Below, one piece after another: positions 35,288 through 44,165 of a stretch of DNA of 64,000 nt. Positions within the stretch are counted from its first letter, which is position 1. The number at the start of each line of letters is the position of its first letter. This stretch comes from Firm-04 sp045600205. GTDB taxonomy: Bacteria > Bacillota > Clostridia > Oscillospirales > Ruminococcaceae. A model generated the notes under the pieces. The model saw nothing but the letters and a program-made list of their open reading frames with translations. It made no database searches and was not told the origin of the DNA. Where the stretch lies: the NCBI GenBank assembly GCA_045600205.1, contig JAZRXM010000033.1, positions 8,292-72,291 on the forward strand, given 5' to 3'. The translations under genes were made by a program, and so were the position numbers.

Positions 35288-36595
35288 TTATTTCTTTTCC
35301 AGATTATTTTCTTCGGTCGCGTACCAGATTTGCGCCCTGCTTGGCAGACCAGCCGTTTTTTCGGCGGCATCCGTACGCTTGGGCAGCACAAAATACACAG
35401 ACGATGCCTGCAAGGAACTGACTGCCGCACTCGCTGCGGGGCTGCAATGCGATGCAAACCACAGCACAGTTGAACCGCCATCCCGTTGCACAGCAGGCGG
35501 AACAGGCTCACAACCTGCAAGTTCTGCGCTGCTGCGGAAGCCGCCGCGCAAAAGAGTCACCGCCTCTACGGCAAGCTGCTCCGGAGTATCCAGCGACATG
35601 GCGACCCATGTGCCGTTCTCATCCTGAAAATGCAGCACGCACGGGAAACCCTGCTTCATACAAAGCATCAGCAGACCCAGTGCGGTTTCGGTAAGCTGCT
35701 GCTCCAATGTATAGAGAATTTTCGGTGCAGGCGGGTTTTCGGGTCTGTGGAAATCCAGCACCACCGAAAGTTTTGCAAGCGCAACAGGCTCATCCATGCG
35801 CACCATCAGGCGATGTTTCTTCGTGGATAATTTCCAGTTGATGCGCTTGAGCGAGTCACCGGGCACGTAATCACGATGCTCGTAGCCTGCCGTAGAGGAT
35901 GCCGAATAAGTCGGTGTGACATCGCATTCCTCATCGGCAGTCATCACTTCATCAGATACCGTGCGAAACAGCTCATTGCTGACTTTTAATTGCGGAATCT
36001 CAGGGAGAAGGAGCGTTTTGCCCTTGACCTCCTGCTTGTAGGAAAAACGGAACATCCGCAGAAAATCCGAGATTTTCCCCTCAGAAAGCGTCAGAGTGCC
36101 CGTACCGCAAAGATCGCCCTCCAAGGAAAGTTCCAGCACTTTTTTGCGCTCTGTACCCATGGAAAGGCAAATCGGCAGCATATCGGGCGTCAGCTGCGTG
36201 AACAGGGATTTCCGCCACGCCTTGTAGGCTTTCTGATATTTCAGATAGCTGAACACACCGCTGCCCTGTTGAACCGGAGCATCCGCAAGTTCTTCTGCGG
36301 CAGGATTGAGCGGCGCAAAATGTCGGTCTGCGACCATTTTCATGCGCAGGAACGGCATTGGCAGCCGCGATTTCTTCTCCATTACGATCTTGACCGGAAA
36401 GGCTCTGTGCTTGGCGACACTTTCGGGCATCTCCACGGAAATGCGCAGGGTGCGTTTGACCCAAAGCGTCACGCCCAGAGAAAGTATCGGCATGAGCAGC
36501 AGAAACGCCAGCATCATGACACCGATCTCACCGTCAAGATACAACATAAACAGCACCGCGATTCCGACGGCGCACGCATAACCAAACAGCATCAT
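35288..36595 (-). CDS. DUF58 domain protein
   Basis: 435 residues. Two N-terminal membrane helices (about 5-50) precede a beta-rich cytoplasmic or extracytoplasmic stretch. The DUF58 signature YEHRDYVPGDSLKRINWKLSTKKHRLMVR lies near 235-265, followed by a VWA-like fold region. The ATG overlaps the moxR stop by four bases. DUF58 proteins work with MoxR ATPases in assembling or activating membrane and extracellular complexes. Confidence 0.93.
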   Translation of the reverse strand: MMLFGYACAVGIAVLFMLYLDGEIGVMMLAFLLLMPILSLGVTLWVKRTLRISVEMPESVAKHRAFPVKIVMEKKSRLPMPFLRMKMVADRHFAPLNPAAEELADAPVQQGSGVFSYLKYQKAYKAWRKSLFTQLTPDMLPICLSMGTERKKVLELSLEGDLCGTGTLTLSEGKISDFLRMFRFSYKQEVKGKTLLLPEIPQLKVSNELFRTVSDEVMTADEECDVTPTYSASSTAGYEHRDYVPGDSLKRINWKLSTKKHRLMVRMDEPVALAKLSVVLDFHRPENPPAPKILYTLEQQLTETALGLLMLCMKQGFPCVLHFQDENGTWVAMSLDTPEQLAVEAVTLLRGGFRSSAELAGCEPVPPAVQRDGGSTVLWFASHCSPAASAAVSSLQASSVYFVLPKRTDAAEKTAGLPSRAQIWYATEENNLEKK

Positions 36596-37533
36596 GCCTT
36601 TGTTGCCATCGGTACAGGGACACTGTCCAGAACCGATTGCAGATAAGTCTGCGCATCGGTATACTGCGTTTTGCCCTTCGGAGAAAGAATCAGGCGGTGC
36701 GAAAGCACAGGCGTGACAATGCGCTTGACATCATCGGGCAGAACGTATTCTCTGCCGGCAAGGAATGCCTCCGCTTTTGCCGCCTTATACATTGCAATGG
36801 AACCGCGCGGCGATGCGCCAAGGATCAGTGCATCGGTTTTTCTCGTGGATTCGACAATCGCAAGAATGTATTCCTTGACGGGATCGCTGACAAAGATATT
36901 CTGCACCATGGTTTGCAGGCGCAAAATATCCTCAGGCGATACTGCGGGCTCGGTAATGTTGTTCAGCGGATTGTGATGCTCCGTGCGGGAGAGGATCATC
37001 ATTTCCTCTGCTGCAGTCGGATAGCCCATGCTGATGCGCATAAAGAAACGGTCCATCTGCGCCTCAGGCAGGTGGTAGGTACCGTAAGTTTCGACAGGGT
37101 TCTGCGTTGCCAGCACCATAAACGGATTCGGCAGCTTGTGCGTTACGCCGTCAATAGAAATCTGATGTTCCTCCATGACCTCCAGAAGCGCAGACTGCAC
37201 TTTCGGAGAAGCACGGTTGATCTCATCTGCGAGCAGAAAATTACACATTGCCGCACCTGCGCGATATTCCAGTTCAAAGGTCTGCTGGTTGACCATGGAA
37301 AAACCCGTGATATCTGAGGGCATGACGTCAGGGGTGAGCTGAATACGGTTGAAACTGCCGCCAACCGATTTGGCAAGTGCTGCCGCCAACTGCGTTTTGC
37401 CCACACCGGGGACGTCCTCAATCAAAATATGTCCGCCGCAGAGCAAGCCCGCGAGAACATTTCGAATCACATCGTCCTTGCCGACGATGACCTTGCCGAT
37501 ACTGTCAGAAAGTTGCTGAAGTTCTGCCTGCAT
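36592..37533 (-). CDS. MoxR-family AAA+ ATPase
   Basis: 313 residues from ATG 37533, ten bases after AAAGGA; GTG 37542 is too close to the site. Walker A is EDVPGVGKTQLA (about residue 35), Walker B FLLADEINRASPK, sensor 1 VLATQNPVE, and LPEAQMDRFFM holds the arginine finger region. MoxR ATPases act as chaperones that load cofactors or activate VWA-containing partner proteins. It heads the three-gene unit with DUF58 and transglutaminase genes. Confidence 0.95.
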   Translation of the reverse strand: MQAELQQLSDSIGKVIVGKDDVIRNVLAGLLCGGHILIEDVPGVGKTQLAAALAKSVGGSFNRIQLTPDVMPSDITGFSMVNQQTFELEYRAGAAMCNFLLADEINRASPKVQSALLEVMEEHQISIDGVTHKLPNPFMVLATQNPVETYGTYHLPEAQMDRFFMRISMGYPTAAEEMMILSRTEHHNPLNNITEPAVSPEDILRLQTMVQNIFVSDPVKEYILAIVESTRKTDALILGASPRGSIAMYKAAKAEAFLAGREYVLPDDVKRIVTPVLSHRLILSPKGKTQYTDAQTYLQSVLDSVPVPMATKA

Positions 37534-37608
37534 CAAAAGCACATCCTTTCGAGATGAAATATTTGGTACGATAACGGGCGGAAAAAAGTATCCACAATCC
37601 CATGATAC

Positions 37609-37637
37609 AGTATAACATATTTACATAGAAAACGCAA
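37609..37637 (-). promoter_or_regulatory. Promoter of the moxR operon
   Basis: Minus strand TTGCGT (37637-37632) and TATACT (37614-37609), 17-base spacer. Confidence 0.7.
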
Positions 37638-37739
37638 TAGATTTTTTGTGAATTCAGCAGTCATTCTGCTCCTGATTCGTAAGAAATCCGAACAATTCTT
37701 TCGATATTGTTACAATTCGGAGCATTTTCCCGAAATCCC

Positions 37740-37768
37740 TTGACACAAACGCGAAAAAAAGTTATAAT
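37740..37768 (+). promoter_or_regulatory. Promoter of the zinc-ribbon/TM2 genes
   Basis: TTGACA at 37740-37745 and TATAAT at 37763-37768, 17-base spacer; the leader is about 70 bases. Confidence 0.88.
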
Positions 37769-37846
37769 ACGAATAGGTATTCTGCATATTTATAACATAC
37801 CATAACTTCAAACACAGCTTTATGATTCAATAAGGAGTGAAATTTC

Positions 37847-38464
37847 ATGTTTTGCAGAAACTGCGGCAATGTCCTGACGGAATCAGAAACCATTTGCCGC
37901 GCATGCGGTTTCGCCGTCGGTACAGGAGAACTCTTCTGCGCAGAATGCGGCTCTGAGGTCTACCCCTACGCCGTTTGCTGCGACACCTGCGGTTCCGCAA
38001 TCAGCCACAGCTTCCACAAGGTCAAAAAGCAGCAGCCGACACAGGCACAGGCTTACGCTGCCGTTCAGGTACAGCAACAGCCTGTTCAGATGATGCAGCA
38101 GCAGTCGGAAGCCGCGATCATGCCCGTCAGCGGTACGCAAATGCCGCAAACGGTCCCCAAAAGGAATTTACAGCCTGCGTCATATGGCAGAAAAACAGGA
38201 AAATCCCATAAAAAAGCCCTGCGGCTTGCCATTTTATTGGGATTTGTCGGCGCACAGGACGCCTATCTCGGATACTACGGAAACTTCGTCCTGCACCTCT
38301 TGATGTGCATTGCACCGTTCCTGTTGACGATTCCGTTTCCGTTTTTCCTGTTCCTTCCGATTATTTCTGAGGGCATCTCGCTTCTCGAAATTTCCGCGTT
38401 GTTGAGCCGTTCCAAACAAATCAAAGAGAAACGCAGGCTCGGCACATATCATAAAAAGAAGTAA
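37847..38464 (+). CDS. Zinc-ribbon/TM2 protein, copy 1
   Basis: 205 residues. Two zinc-ribbon-like units at the N-terminus give eight cysteines in CxxC pairs (FCRNCG, CRACG, FCAECG, CDTCG). A Gln-rich linker (about 65-105) joins them to a TM2-type membrane domain with two hydrophobic helices (GFVGAQDAYLGYYGN..., about 130-180) and a basic end. TM2 proteins are small membrane proteins of unknown function; the ribbons may bind a partner protein or nucleic acid. First of three tandem paralogues. Confidence 0.9.
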   Translation: MFCRNCGNVLTESETICRACGFAVGTGELFCAECGSEVYPYAVCCDTCGSAISHSFHKVKKQQPTQAQAYAAVQVQQQPVQMMQQQSEAAIMPVSGTQMPQTVPKRNLQPASYGRKTGKSHKKALRLAILLGFVGAQDAYLGYYGNFVLHLLMCIAPFLLTIPFPFFLFLPIISEGISLLEISALLSRSKQIKEKRRLGTYHKKK

Positions 38465-38478
38465 GGAGGCGTTTTTCG

Positions 38479-39057
38479 ATGTTTTGCAGAAACTGCGGCG
38501 AAATCTTGACAGAAACCGAAGTCGTTTGCCGACGCTGCGGATTTGCAATCGGCACAGGCGAACATTTTTGCGAATACTGCGGCACCGAAACGCCCGTCTA
38601 TGCGGTCGTCTGTGATGTCTGCGGCGCGGATGTCAAACGCGACCCCGCACAGCAGAATACAGATGGTGCGTATCAGTATGCGCAGCAGCCACAATTTGCA
38701 CAGCAGTCCGCCTACGCACAGCAGCCCAACTTCCAGCAGCAAACACTCTATCAGCAACAACAGCCGCAATATCAACAACCTGCCGAATTATATCAGCAGC
38801 GTGAATCTCATCAGCCAACCATTGTGGGAATGAAATCTTCCAGAAATAAGGCGACCGCTGCCATTCTTGGTTTTATTCTCGGTTCACTCGGCATTCACGA
38901 TTTCTATCTAGGCAACAAAGTCAAAGGGCTCATCCACCTCGGTATGACCATTTCCGGCGGTTTGGCATTTGTTTCATGGATCTGGGCAATTGTGGAAACC
39001 ATTGCAATGCTCAATAACCCGCAAGCCACCGATGAGGACGGAAAATATTTACAATAA
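38479..39057 (+). CDS. Zinc-ribbon/TM2 protein, copy 2
   Basis: 192 residues, 14 bases after copy 1 with AAGGAGG upstream. N-terminal ribbons FCRNCG, CRRCG, FCEYCG and CDVCG are followed by a linker of about 50 residues made mostly of Gln, Pro, Ala and Tyr (QQPQYQQPAELYQQ), then a canonical TM2 domain (GFILGSLGIHDFYLGNK...). The TM2 half is closer to the consensus than that of copy 1. Confidence 0.92.
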   Translation: MFCRNCGEILTETEVVCRRCGFAIGTGEHFCEYCGTETPVYAVVCDVCGADVKRDPAQQNTDGAYQYAQQPQFAQQSAYAQQPNFQQQTLYQQQQPQYQQPAELYQQRESHQPTIVGMKSSRNKATAAILGFILGSLGIHDFYLGNKVKGLIHLGMTISGGLAFVSWIWAIVETIAMLNNPQATDEDGKYLQ

Positions 39058-39090
39058 CGATATTTTGATTTCCGAAAGGAGTTCTTCTAT

Positions 39091-39795
39091 ATGTTTTGCA
39101 GAAACTGCGGCGAAATTCTCACCGATACCGAAGTCATCTGCAGCAGATGCGGTTTTGCCGCAGGGACAGGTTCCCGCTTTTGTGCCTACTGCGGCACGGA
39201 AGCACTGATTGGCTCTGTGGTGTGCGAAGTCTGCGGCAGTGAGCTTCCGCAGGATGAACTGAATCAGGCTATCCGCGATCAGCAAAACGCTGCCTTTATG
39301 CAACAGCCTTTTGCACAACAGTATTCGCAGCCCAATTACCAGCAACAGCAGCAGACTTATCAGCAGCGACAGCAGGTATTTCAACAGCATCATGAGGATG
39401 CATTCCATCAGCAGCGGGCTTTTCAGCAGCCGAATTATCAGCAGCCCTATCAACAACAGCAGCAAATCTACCCGCAGCAAAATTATCAGCAGCCAAACTA
39501 TCAGCAGCAGGATTTCCCGCCGCAATACAGACAAGCACAGCCTGCCGCATATTACGATTCCTCGCAGCAGCGTTCCCGTATCGTGGGCGGTATTCTTGCC
39601 ATTCTGCTCGGCTGGTTGGGCATTCACAATTTCTACCTGAAAAACAGGGATAAAGGTCTTGCCCAGCTTTTGATTACCGTTTGCACCTGCGGTATCGGTG
39701 CTACCATTACCACCATCTGGGGGCTGGTTGAGGGTGTTCTGCTCCTGACAGGCGCAATCAAAGAGGATGGCGAACATATCCCGTTAAAAGATTAA
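39091..39795 (+). CDS. Zinc-ribbon/TM2 protein, copy 3, long Gln/Tyr-rich linker
   Basis: 234 residues. Same plan as copy 2, with ribbons FCRNCG, CSRCG, FCAYCG and CEVCG, then about 85 residues of Gln, Tyr, Asn and Pro in a loose repeat (YQQPYQQQQQIYPQQ), and a TM2 domain (LLGWLGIHNFYLKN...). The DNA is rich in CAG and CAA, which could vary in length by slippage. It closes the cluster before a strong terminator. Confidence 0.92.
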   Translation: MFCRNCGEILTDTEVICSRCGFAAGTGSRFCAYCGTEALIGSVVCEVCGSELPQDELNQAIRDQQNAAFMQQPFAQQYSQPNYQQQQQTYQQRQQVFQQHHEDAFHQQRAFQQPNYQQPYQQQQQIYPQQNYQQPNYQQQDFPPQYRQAQPAAYYDSSQQRSRIVGGILAILLGWLGIHNFYLKNRDKGLAQLLITVCTCGIGATITTIWGLVEGVLLLTGAIKEDGEHIPLKD

Positions 39796-39821
39796 TTTTA
39801 CTTAAATTTTCTATTACATCG

Positions 39822-39864
39822 AAGCACTGTGTTTCCCGAATTTTCGTCAACACAGTGCTTTTTT
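39822..39864 (+). terminator. Terminator of the zinc-ribbon/TM2 cluster
   Basis: AAGCACTGTGTT and AACACAGTGCTT form a perfect 12-pair stem with a 15-base loop, followed by T4. Confidence 0.9.
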
Positions 39865-40068
39865 GCCATTTTCCATCATTGTTTTGTCTGCTTTCTTAAA
39901 TACAAATTCAGGTTATTTTAAGCCGCGGGCTTTACAATATACAAAGCTCCAAAACAGGGGGATATTTATGACAAGTGATTTCGTCTGCGGAATCATTAGA
40001 AAGAAAGATAAAATACTGTAAAGGAGGGGAGGCATTTTTGCGGTCCGTTTCCGCAGGAATGCGAAAGT

Positions 40069-40833
40069 ATGGCAATCAGCACCTTTCAACGCCGTGAAGT
40101 AAAGTTTTTGCTCAGCAAAGAACAGTTCGATGGACTGCTCCCGACCATTCATGAATACATGAATCCTGACAAATTCTGCGTAGACGGCAAAGAGTACGGT
40201 ATCTACAACCTGTACTACGACACTCCGGATAACTTCCTGATCAGACAATCGCTGGAGAAACCTTATTATAAGGAAAAACTGCGCCTCCGCAGCTACTATT
40301 CTCCCGCAGGTCCCGACGACCTCGTTTTTCTTGAGGTGAAGAAGAAAATCGGCGGTATCGTCACGAAGCGTCGCGTTTCCATGACGCTCAGCGAAGCAGA
40401 GAACTATGTCCAGAACCGCGTGAAGCCCTACTATGAACGCTTCATTGACCAGCAGGTCATCAAGGAACTGGATGTGTTCCTGGGATTCTATGATTCCATT
40501 GCACCGCGTCAATATATCAGCTACCAGCGAGCAGCGTTTTTCGGCAAGGAGGACAGCGAATTCCGCCTGACCTTCGACCGCCAGATCACCGCCCGCCGCG
40601 AAGACCTGACCCTTTCACGGGAAAGCTACGGCGAACAGCTGATTTTACCTGACCAGCGTTTAATGGAGATCAAAGTCCCCGGCTCGCTGCCGCTGTGGAT
40701 GAGTAAAGCCCTTTCCGAGCTCGAAATCCGGAAAATCAGCTTCTCAAAATACGGCAACGCCTACAAAAATTATGTCAGAGGTCAAATCGCTGAACAACAG
40801 CAGATGACCGAAAGGAAGGTTACTTATGCATAA
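40069..40833 (+). CDS. VTC-domain polyphosphate polymerase-like protein
   Basis: 254 residues covering one VTC domain. The tunnel-lining basic strands are kept: RREVKFLLS (res. 7-15), KEKLRLRSYY (about 70), FLEVKKKIGGIVTKRR (about 90), TFDRQITARR, and a metal-binding MEIKVPG near 205. In yeast Vtc4 this fold makes polyphosphate from ATP; in bacteria such genes pair with DUF4956 and often with CotH or beta-helix proteins. The 3' end overlaps the DUF4956 gene by eight bases. AGGA lies ten bases before the ATG; a much stronger site sits 36 bases upstream. Confidence 0.93.
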   Translation: MAISTFQRREVKFLLSKEQFDGLLPTIHEYMNPDKFCVDGKEYGIYNLYYDTPDNFLIRQSLEKPYYKEKLRLRSYYSPAGPDDLVFLEVKKKIGGIVTKRRVSMTLSEAENYVQNRVKPYYERFIDQQVIKELDVFLGFYDSIAPRQYISYQRAAFFGKEDSEFRLTFDRQITARREDLTLSRESYGEQLILPDQRLMEIKVPGSLPLWMSKALSELEIRKISFSKYGNAYKNYVRGQIAEQQQMTERKVTYA

Positions 40834-41584
40834 TCCCAGTCTTGTTAATTCCGCAAATATCCTCGCCCGCGTATTCGACGATCAATCCGAATCCAATCTC
40901 GGTCTGCCGTCCTTCGGTCAGATTTTCGGATGTGTCATCAGCGCACTCATCATCGGCGTTCTCATCAGCCTTGTTTATATGTTCATCCGCCGCAAGGAGG
41001 GTTACACCAGAAGCATGGCACTCACAATGCCGATCCTTTCTACGCTTGTTTCCACTGTCATCATTATGATGTGTGTCCTCGCAGACAGCAGCACGGGCAT
41101 GACCGCAGCCATCTCGCTGACCGGTGCATTCTCGCTGGTTCGCTTCCGCAGCGCCCCCGGAGATCCCCGCGATATCGCGTTCATCTTCTACGCAATGACC
41201 ATGGGTGTCGTTTGCGGCGTCGGTTACGTCGGCTACGCTTTCATCTTCTTCCTGCTGATCGCTGCAATGCTGGTGATTTTCAACCTCACCAATTTTGCTG
41301 CTCCGAAAACACAGGATATGACCCTGAAGGTCACCATTCCCGAAAACCTCAACTACAATGGTCTGTTCGATAAGGTCATGGAGAAGTACACCACAAGCTG
41401 GCTGCTCCGCCGCGTCAAGACCACCGATTTCGGTACTCTGTTTGACCTCGTTTATTCCGTCCGCGTGAAAAATGATGCAGACCAGAAAAAATTTATCGAC
41501 GACATTCGTGCCCTGAACGGCAATCTGAACGTCACACTGGTGCTTTACCGCTATGACGATCAGATCTACGACGGTAAAAAATAA
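40826..41584 (+). CDS. DUF4956 membrane protein
   Basis: 252 residues. Four hydrophobic helices (about 35-55, 68-90, 95-115 and 128-152) precede a cytoplasmic ferredoxin-like domain from about 165 (DMTLKVTIPENLNYNGLFDKVM). LVRFRSAPGDPRDIAFIF between helices is the family's conserved loop. DUF4956 proteins nearly always stand next to a VTC-domain gene; the pair may make and export, or sense, polyphosphate. Confidence 0.92.
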   Translation: MHNPSLVNSANILARVFDDQSESNLGLPSFGQIFGCVISALIIGVLISLVYMFIRRKEGYTRSMALTMPILSTLVSTVIIMMCVLADSSTGMTAAISLTGAFSLVRFRSAPGDPRDIAFIFYAMTMGVVCGVGYVGYAFIFFLLIAAMLVIFNLTNFAAPKTQDMTLKVTIPENLNYNGLFDKVMEKYTTSWLLRRVKTTDFGTLFDLVYSVRVKNDADQKKFIDDIRALNGNLNVTLVLYRYDDQIYDGKK

Positions 41585-41599
41585 TCTTTCAAATGCCGA

Positions 41600-41635
41600 A
41601 AAAGACTGGGCCCGCATCTGCTGACTCAGTCTTTT
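41600..41635 (+). terminator. Terminator or attenuator between DUF4956 and lipoprotein genes
   Basis: AAAAGACTG and CAGTCTTTT pair across an 18-base loop and end in TTTT. It sits inside a longer open frame, which supports the downstream ATG of the next gene. Confidence 0.65.
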
Positions 41636-41661
41636 CCTGCATATTTGGGAAAGGATACTTT

Positions 41662-42984
41662 ATGAAGCATACGAGATCCCGCGCAAAACAATGCGCCTTG
41701 CTCCTGACAGCACTTCTGTCCGTCAGTATGCTGACCGCCTGTGGGGGCGATCCCAGCAGTACGCCAAGCACGGATTCCATCACATCCGAATCCTCTGCGG
41801 ACAGCACGAACAGCAGCGATTCTTCCAATCAGCAGGCGGAATCCACGAAGCCTGCCGACAACAAAACCACAACGCCCGCAGATGGCACAAAGGTTACGGA
41901 GGAATCCTCTCAAAAGGATCACGAGCCCGTTGCCACAACCGCAAAGGCAAACGGTAATAATACCCAGCAGAATCCCGCGACCAAACCCGCCAACGAACAG
42001 TCGCAGGCAAATACAAATTCGTCCCCGACAAATGATGACCCCGATGACGAGGATTCTACCGTCAAGGAAATCAAGTACATCTACCTGAAAGGCAGTTCCG
42101 CGCAGTATAACGGCTCAGGAATCAGCGTAACGGGCAGCAAGATCACAATTTCCAAAGGCGGTACCTACGTCATTTCCGGCACGCTGGATAACGGTCAGAT
42201 CTACATTTTCACAGATGATAAGAAAGTCCGCCTCCAGCTTGACAATTGCAGCATCACCAATCAGGCAGGATCTGCAATCAACTGCCAGCAGGCGAAAAAA
42301 GTTACCCTTGAAACGCTTGCAGGTACGACCAATTTCCTCTCTGACGGCGGCACACACGATACCGACAAGGGAACGGTTTTCTCCGAAGATACGGTTGTCC
42401 TGACCGGTGAAGGTACACTCAACATCAAGGCAAATTATGCACACGGCGTCCAGAGTGATGATGATATCGTTGTTAACGGCGGAAACATTCACATCGAATC
42501 CGTAAAAAGCTGCCTGCACTCCAATGACGGCATTGATATCAACGGCGGCAAGCTTTATTGTGACGGCGGCACCAACGGTATCAAAACCGATGGCTATATC
42601 AACATCACGGGCGGCGATTCCACATTTATCGGCGGTATCCGCGAGGAAAAGGGTGCTGTCTACTGCGACGGTGTGTTTGCTGTAACAGGCGGTACTTTCC
42701 GTGCGATTGGCAATACCTGCACCAAACCCAATCCAACGGCAACCACGGTGCCTGTGATCGGTGCGGTATTCTCCGCAACACAGCCCGGCAATACACAGGT
42801 GCGCTTCACTTGCGGCGGTACGGAAACCGCTTCATTCACCTCGCCTCGTACATTTAAATATGCGCTCTATGCGGGCAGCAACCTCTCGCTTGGTAAGGAA
42901 TACGCAGTAACCTACGGTGACTCCAACGGCGGCACGTTTACCGCAAACGGCAATGTCACACTTTACAATGTTCCGCTGAATTAA
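41662..42984 (+). CDS. Lipoprotein with calcium/pectin-binding-type beta-helix (DUF4353, Cthe_2159 family)
   Basis: 440 residues from ATG 41662, six bases after AAAGGA. The signal peptide ends in a lipobox, LTACGG (Cys about 24). A linker of about 100 residues rich in Ser, Thr, Asn and Asp follows. From about 135 the sequence repeats as a right-handed beta-helix (GSKITISKGGTYVISGTLDNG, VQSDDDIVVNGGNIHIES, NDGIDINGG), the pattern of Cthe_2159, a polygalacturonate-binding protein. Short GxDIxxNGG rungs are likely calcium sites. It follows VTC and DUF4956 genes, a known neighbourhood for this family. Confidence 0.88.
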   Translation: MKHTRSRAKQCALLLTALLSVSMLTACGGDPSSTPSTDSITSESSADSTNSSDSSNQQAESTKPADNKTTTPADGTKVTEESSQKDHEPVATTAKANGNNTQQNPATKPANEQSQANTNSSPTNDDPDDEDSTVKEIKYIYLKGSSAQYNGSGISVTGSKITISKGGTYVISGTLDNGQIYIFTDDKKVRLQLDNCSITNQAGSAINCQQAKKVTLETLAGTTNFLSDGGTHDTDKGTVFSEDTVVLTGEGTLNIKANYAHGVQSDDDIVVNGGNIHIESVKSCLHSNDGIDINGGKLYCDGGTNGIKTDGYINITGGDSTFIGGIREEKGAVYCDGVFAVTGGTFRAIGNTCTKPNPTATTVPVIGAVFSATQPGNTQVRFTCGGTETASFTSPRTFKYALYAGSNLSLGKEYAVTYGDSNGGTFTANGNVTLYNVPLN

Positions 42985-43003
42985 CAGAATGAATCTACAA
43001 ACT

Positions 43004-43040
43004 GAGGCTTCGCTCTCTTTCATGAAAGCGAAGCCTCTTT
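43004..43040 (+). terminator. Terminator after the beta-helix gene
   Basis: AGGCTTCGCT and AGCGAAGCCT are perfectly paired; TCTTT follows. The gene on the other strand ends 50 bases away and may share it. Confidence 0.75.
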
Positions 43041-43089
43041 CTAAACCGTATATTTTGCTTTGTGCCGAAAACGGCATCGCAGATACAAC

Positions 43090-43953
43090 TTATTTTGCTG
43101 CCTTTTTCTCGTCAATTTTGTACTTGCGCGTATCCAGATCGTATTTCAGGACATTGCGCTCAAACAAAATCCGCATACATTTCGTTGCCTGCCGTTCCGT
43201 GATTGAAAATGTTTTCATGGCATCGGGCACGGTCATTTCCACGCCGCGTGTCATCATATATTCCTGTACGAAATTGGCAAGTTTTTCGTCCTCCTCATCC
43301 TGAGAAGTTGCTGCTTTCTGCGGTGCGGAATTCGCGGTTGCCGGTGCGGTCAGACGATCCAGCTTTTGTACCAGCGCATCCACAGGATTGGTCGGCTCTG
43401 CTTTCTTTTCAGGCTGCGCAGACGGCTCCGATTTCGGCTGCTCAGTACCCTTGGCAAGCCACTGCGCATAGGTCAGATCAGGCAACGGCGCATAATCCGC
43501 ATACTCAAACGGCGGACAAATTTTTGTCACACAGCGGCGGGAAAGGAAAATAATCTGTACGTCTGCGGTTTCCGTGGTCATAAACGGGATCTCATACAGG
43601 CGCAGCATTCCGCCATCGGCAATTCCCTTGCTGAGCATCGGCTGAAAACGGCTCTGCGCAAGGTCGTATTCATAACGCTCCTCCCAATCGCCGTCAAACA
43701 CCAGAATGCAGCGGCTGATTTCATCCTGTGCATCATTGTAGCCATATGTCGCAGCAAAACGGAAAATATACTCCATATTCGGCTGCAACTCCGGCACACA
43801 GACGATCTGGGCAGTTTCGCCGTGTGAGGCATCCAGTTCATATTGTTCAATGGTTCTTCCAAGCTGCGTGATAATGACACGGCACGCGCTGTTTTCAGCT
43901 ATGGTGTCATCGAGATGAAATGCTCTTGCGGTAAAATTCAGAATCTGCGGCAT
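43090..43953 (-). CDS. Two-part protein with helical C-terminal domain, unknown function
   Basis: 287 residues. The first 150 form a beta-rich domain (VIITQLGRTIEQYELD, CILVFDGDWEERYEYD). A Pro/Ala/Glu-rich linker spans about 160-215. The last 70 (NFVQEYMMTRGVEMTVPDAMKTFSITERQATKCMRIL) look like a winged-helix DNA-binding domain, though no family is recognised. It is a single gene with its own promoter, converging with the beta-helix gene. Confidence 0.8.
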   Translation of the reverse strand: MPQILNFTARAFHLDDTIAENSACRVIITQLGRTIEQYELDASHGETAQIVCVPELQPNMEYIFRFAATYGYNDAQDEISRCILVFDGDWEERYEYDLAQSRFQPMLSKGIADGGMLRLYEIPFMTTETADVQIIFLSRRCVTKICPPFEYADYAPLPDLTYAQWLAKGTEQPKSEPSAQPEKKAEPTNPVDALVQKLDRLTAPATANSAPQKAATSQDEEDEKLANFVQEYMMTRGVEMTVPDAMKTFSITERQATKCMRILFERNVLKYDLDTRKYKIDEKKAAK

Positions 43954-43988
43954 ATCGTTGCCCTCCTTGAAATTGATATTCTGAGGTT

Positions 43989-44017
43989 AGTATATCACGA
44001 CCGGTGAAAAAAGTCAA
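43989..44017 (-). promoter_or_regulatory. Promoter of the 43953-43090 gene
   Basis: Minus strand TTGACT (44017-44012) and TATACT (43994-43989), 17-base spacer. Confidence 0.82.
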
Positions 44018-44165
44018 TCTTTTTTGCTGACATCTTTTCCTGATTTCTGCACAAAGATACAGTCCGTTTTTTGTATATAAAAACCGCGCAAAACGAACCC
44101 TGTTTTCATCATGCGAAATCACTGCAACCGATGACGAGTATATTCTGCGAAGCGCAAATTTCTGA

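Noticed and set aside
38690..39540. Repeated CAG/CAA units, considered as a tandem repeat or CRISPR
   Set aside because: They are coding for Gln-rich linkers in frame and have no uniform repeat-spacer pattern.
41593..41661. Longer start for the beta-helix lipoprotein
   Set aside because: The extension spans a terminator-like hairpin and lacks a ribosome site; ATG 41662 gives a proper signal peptide and lipobox.
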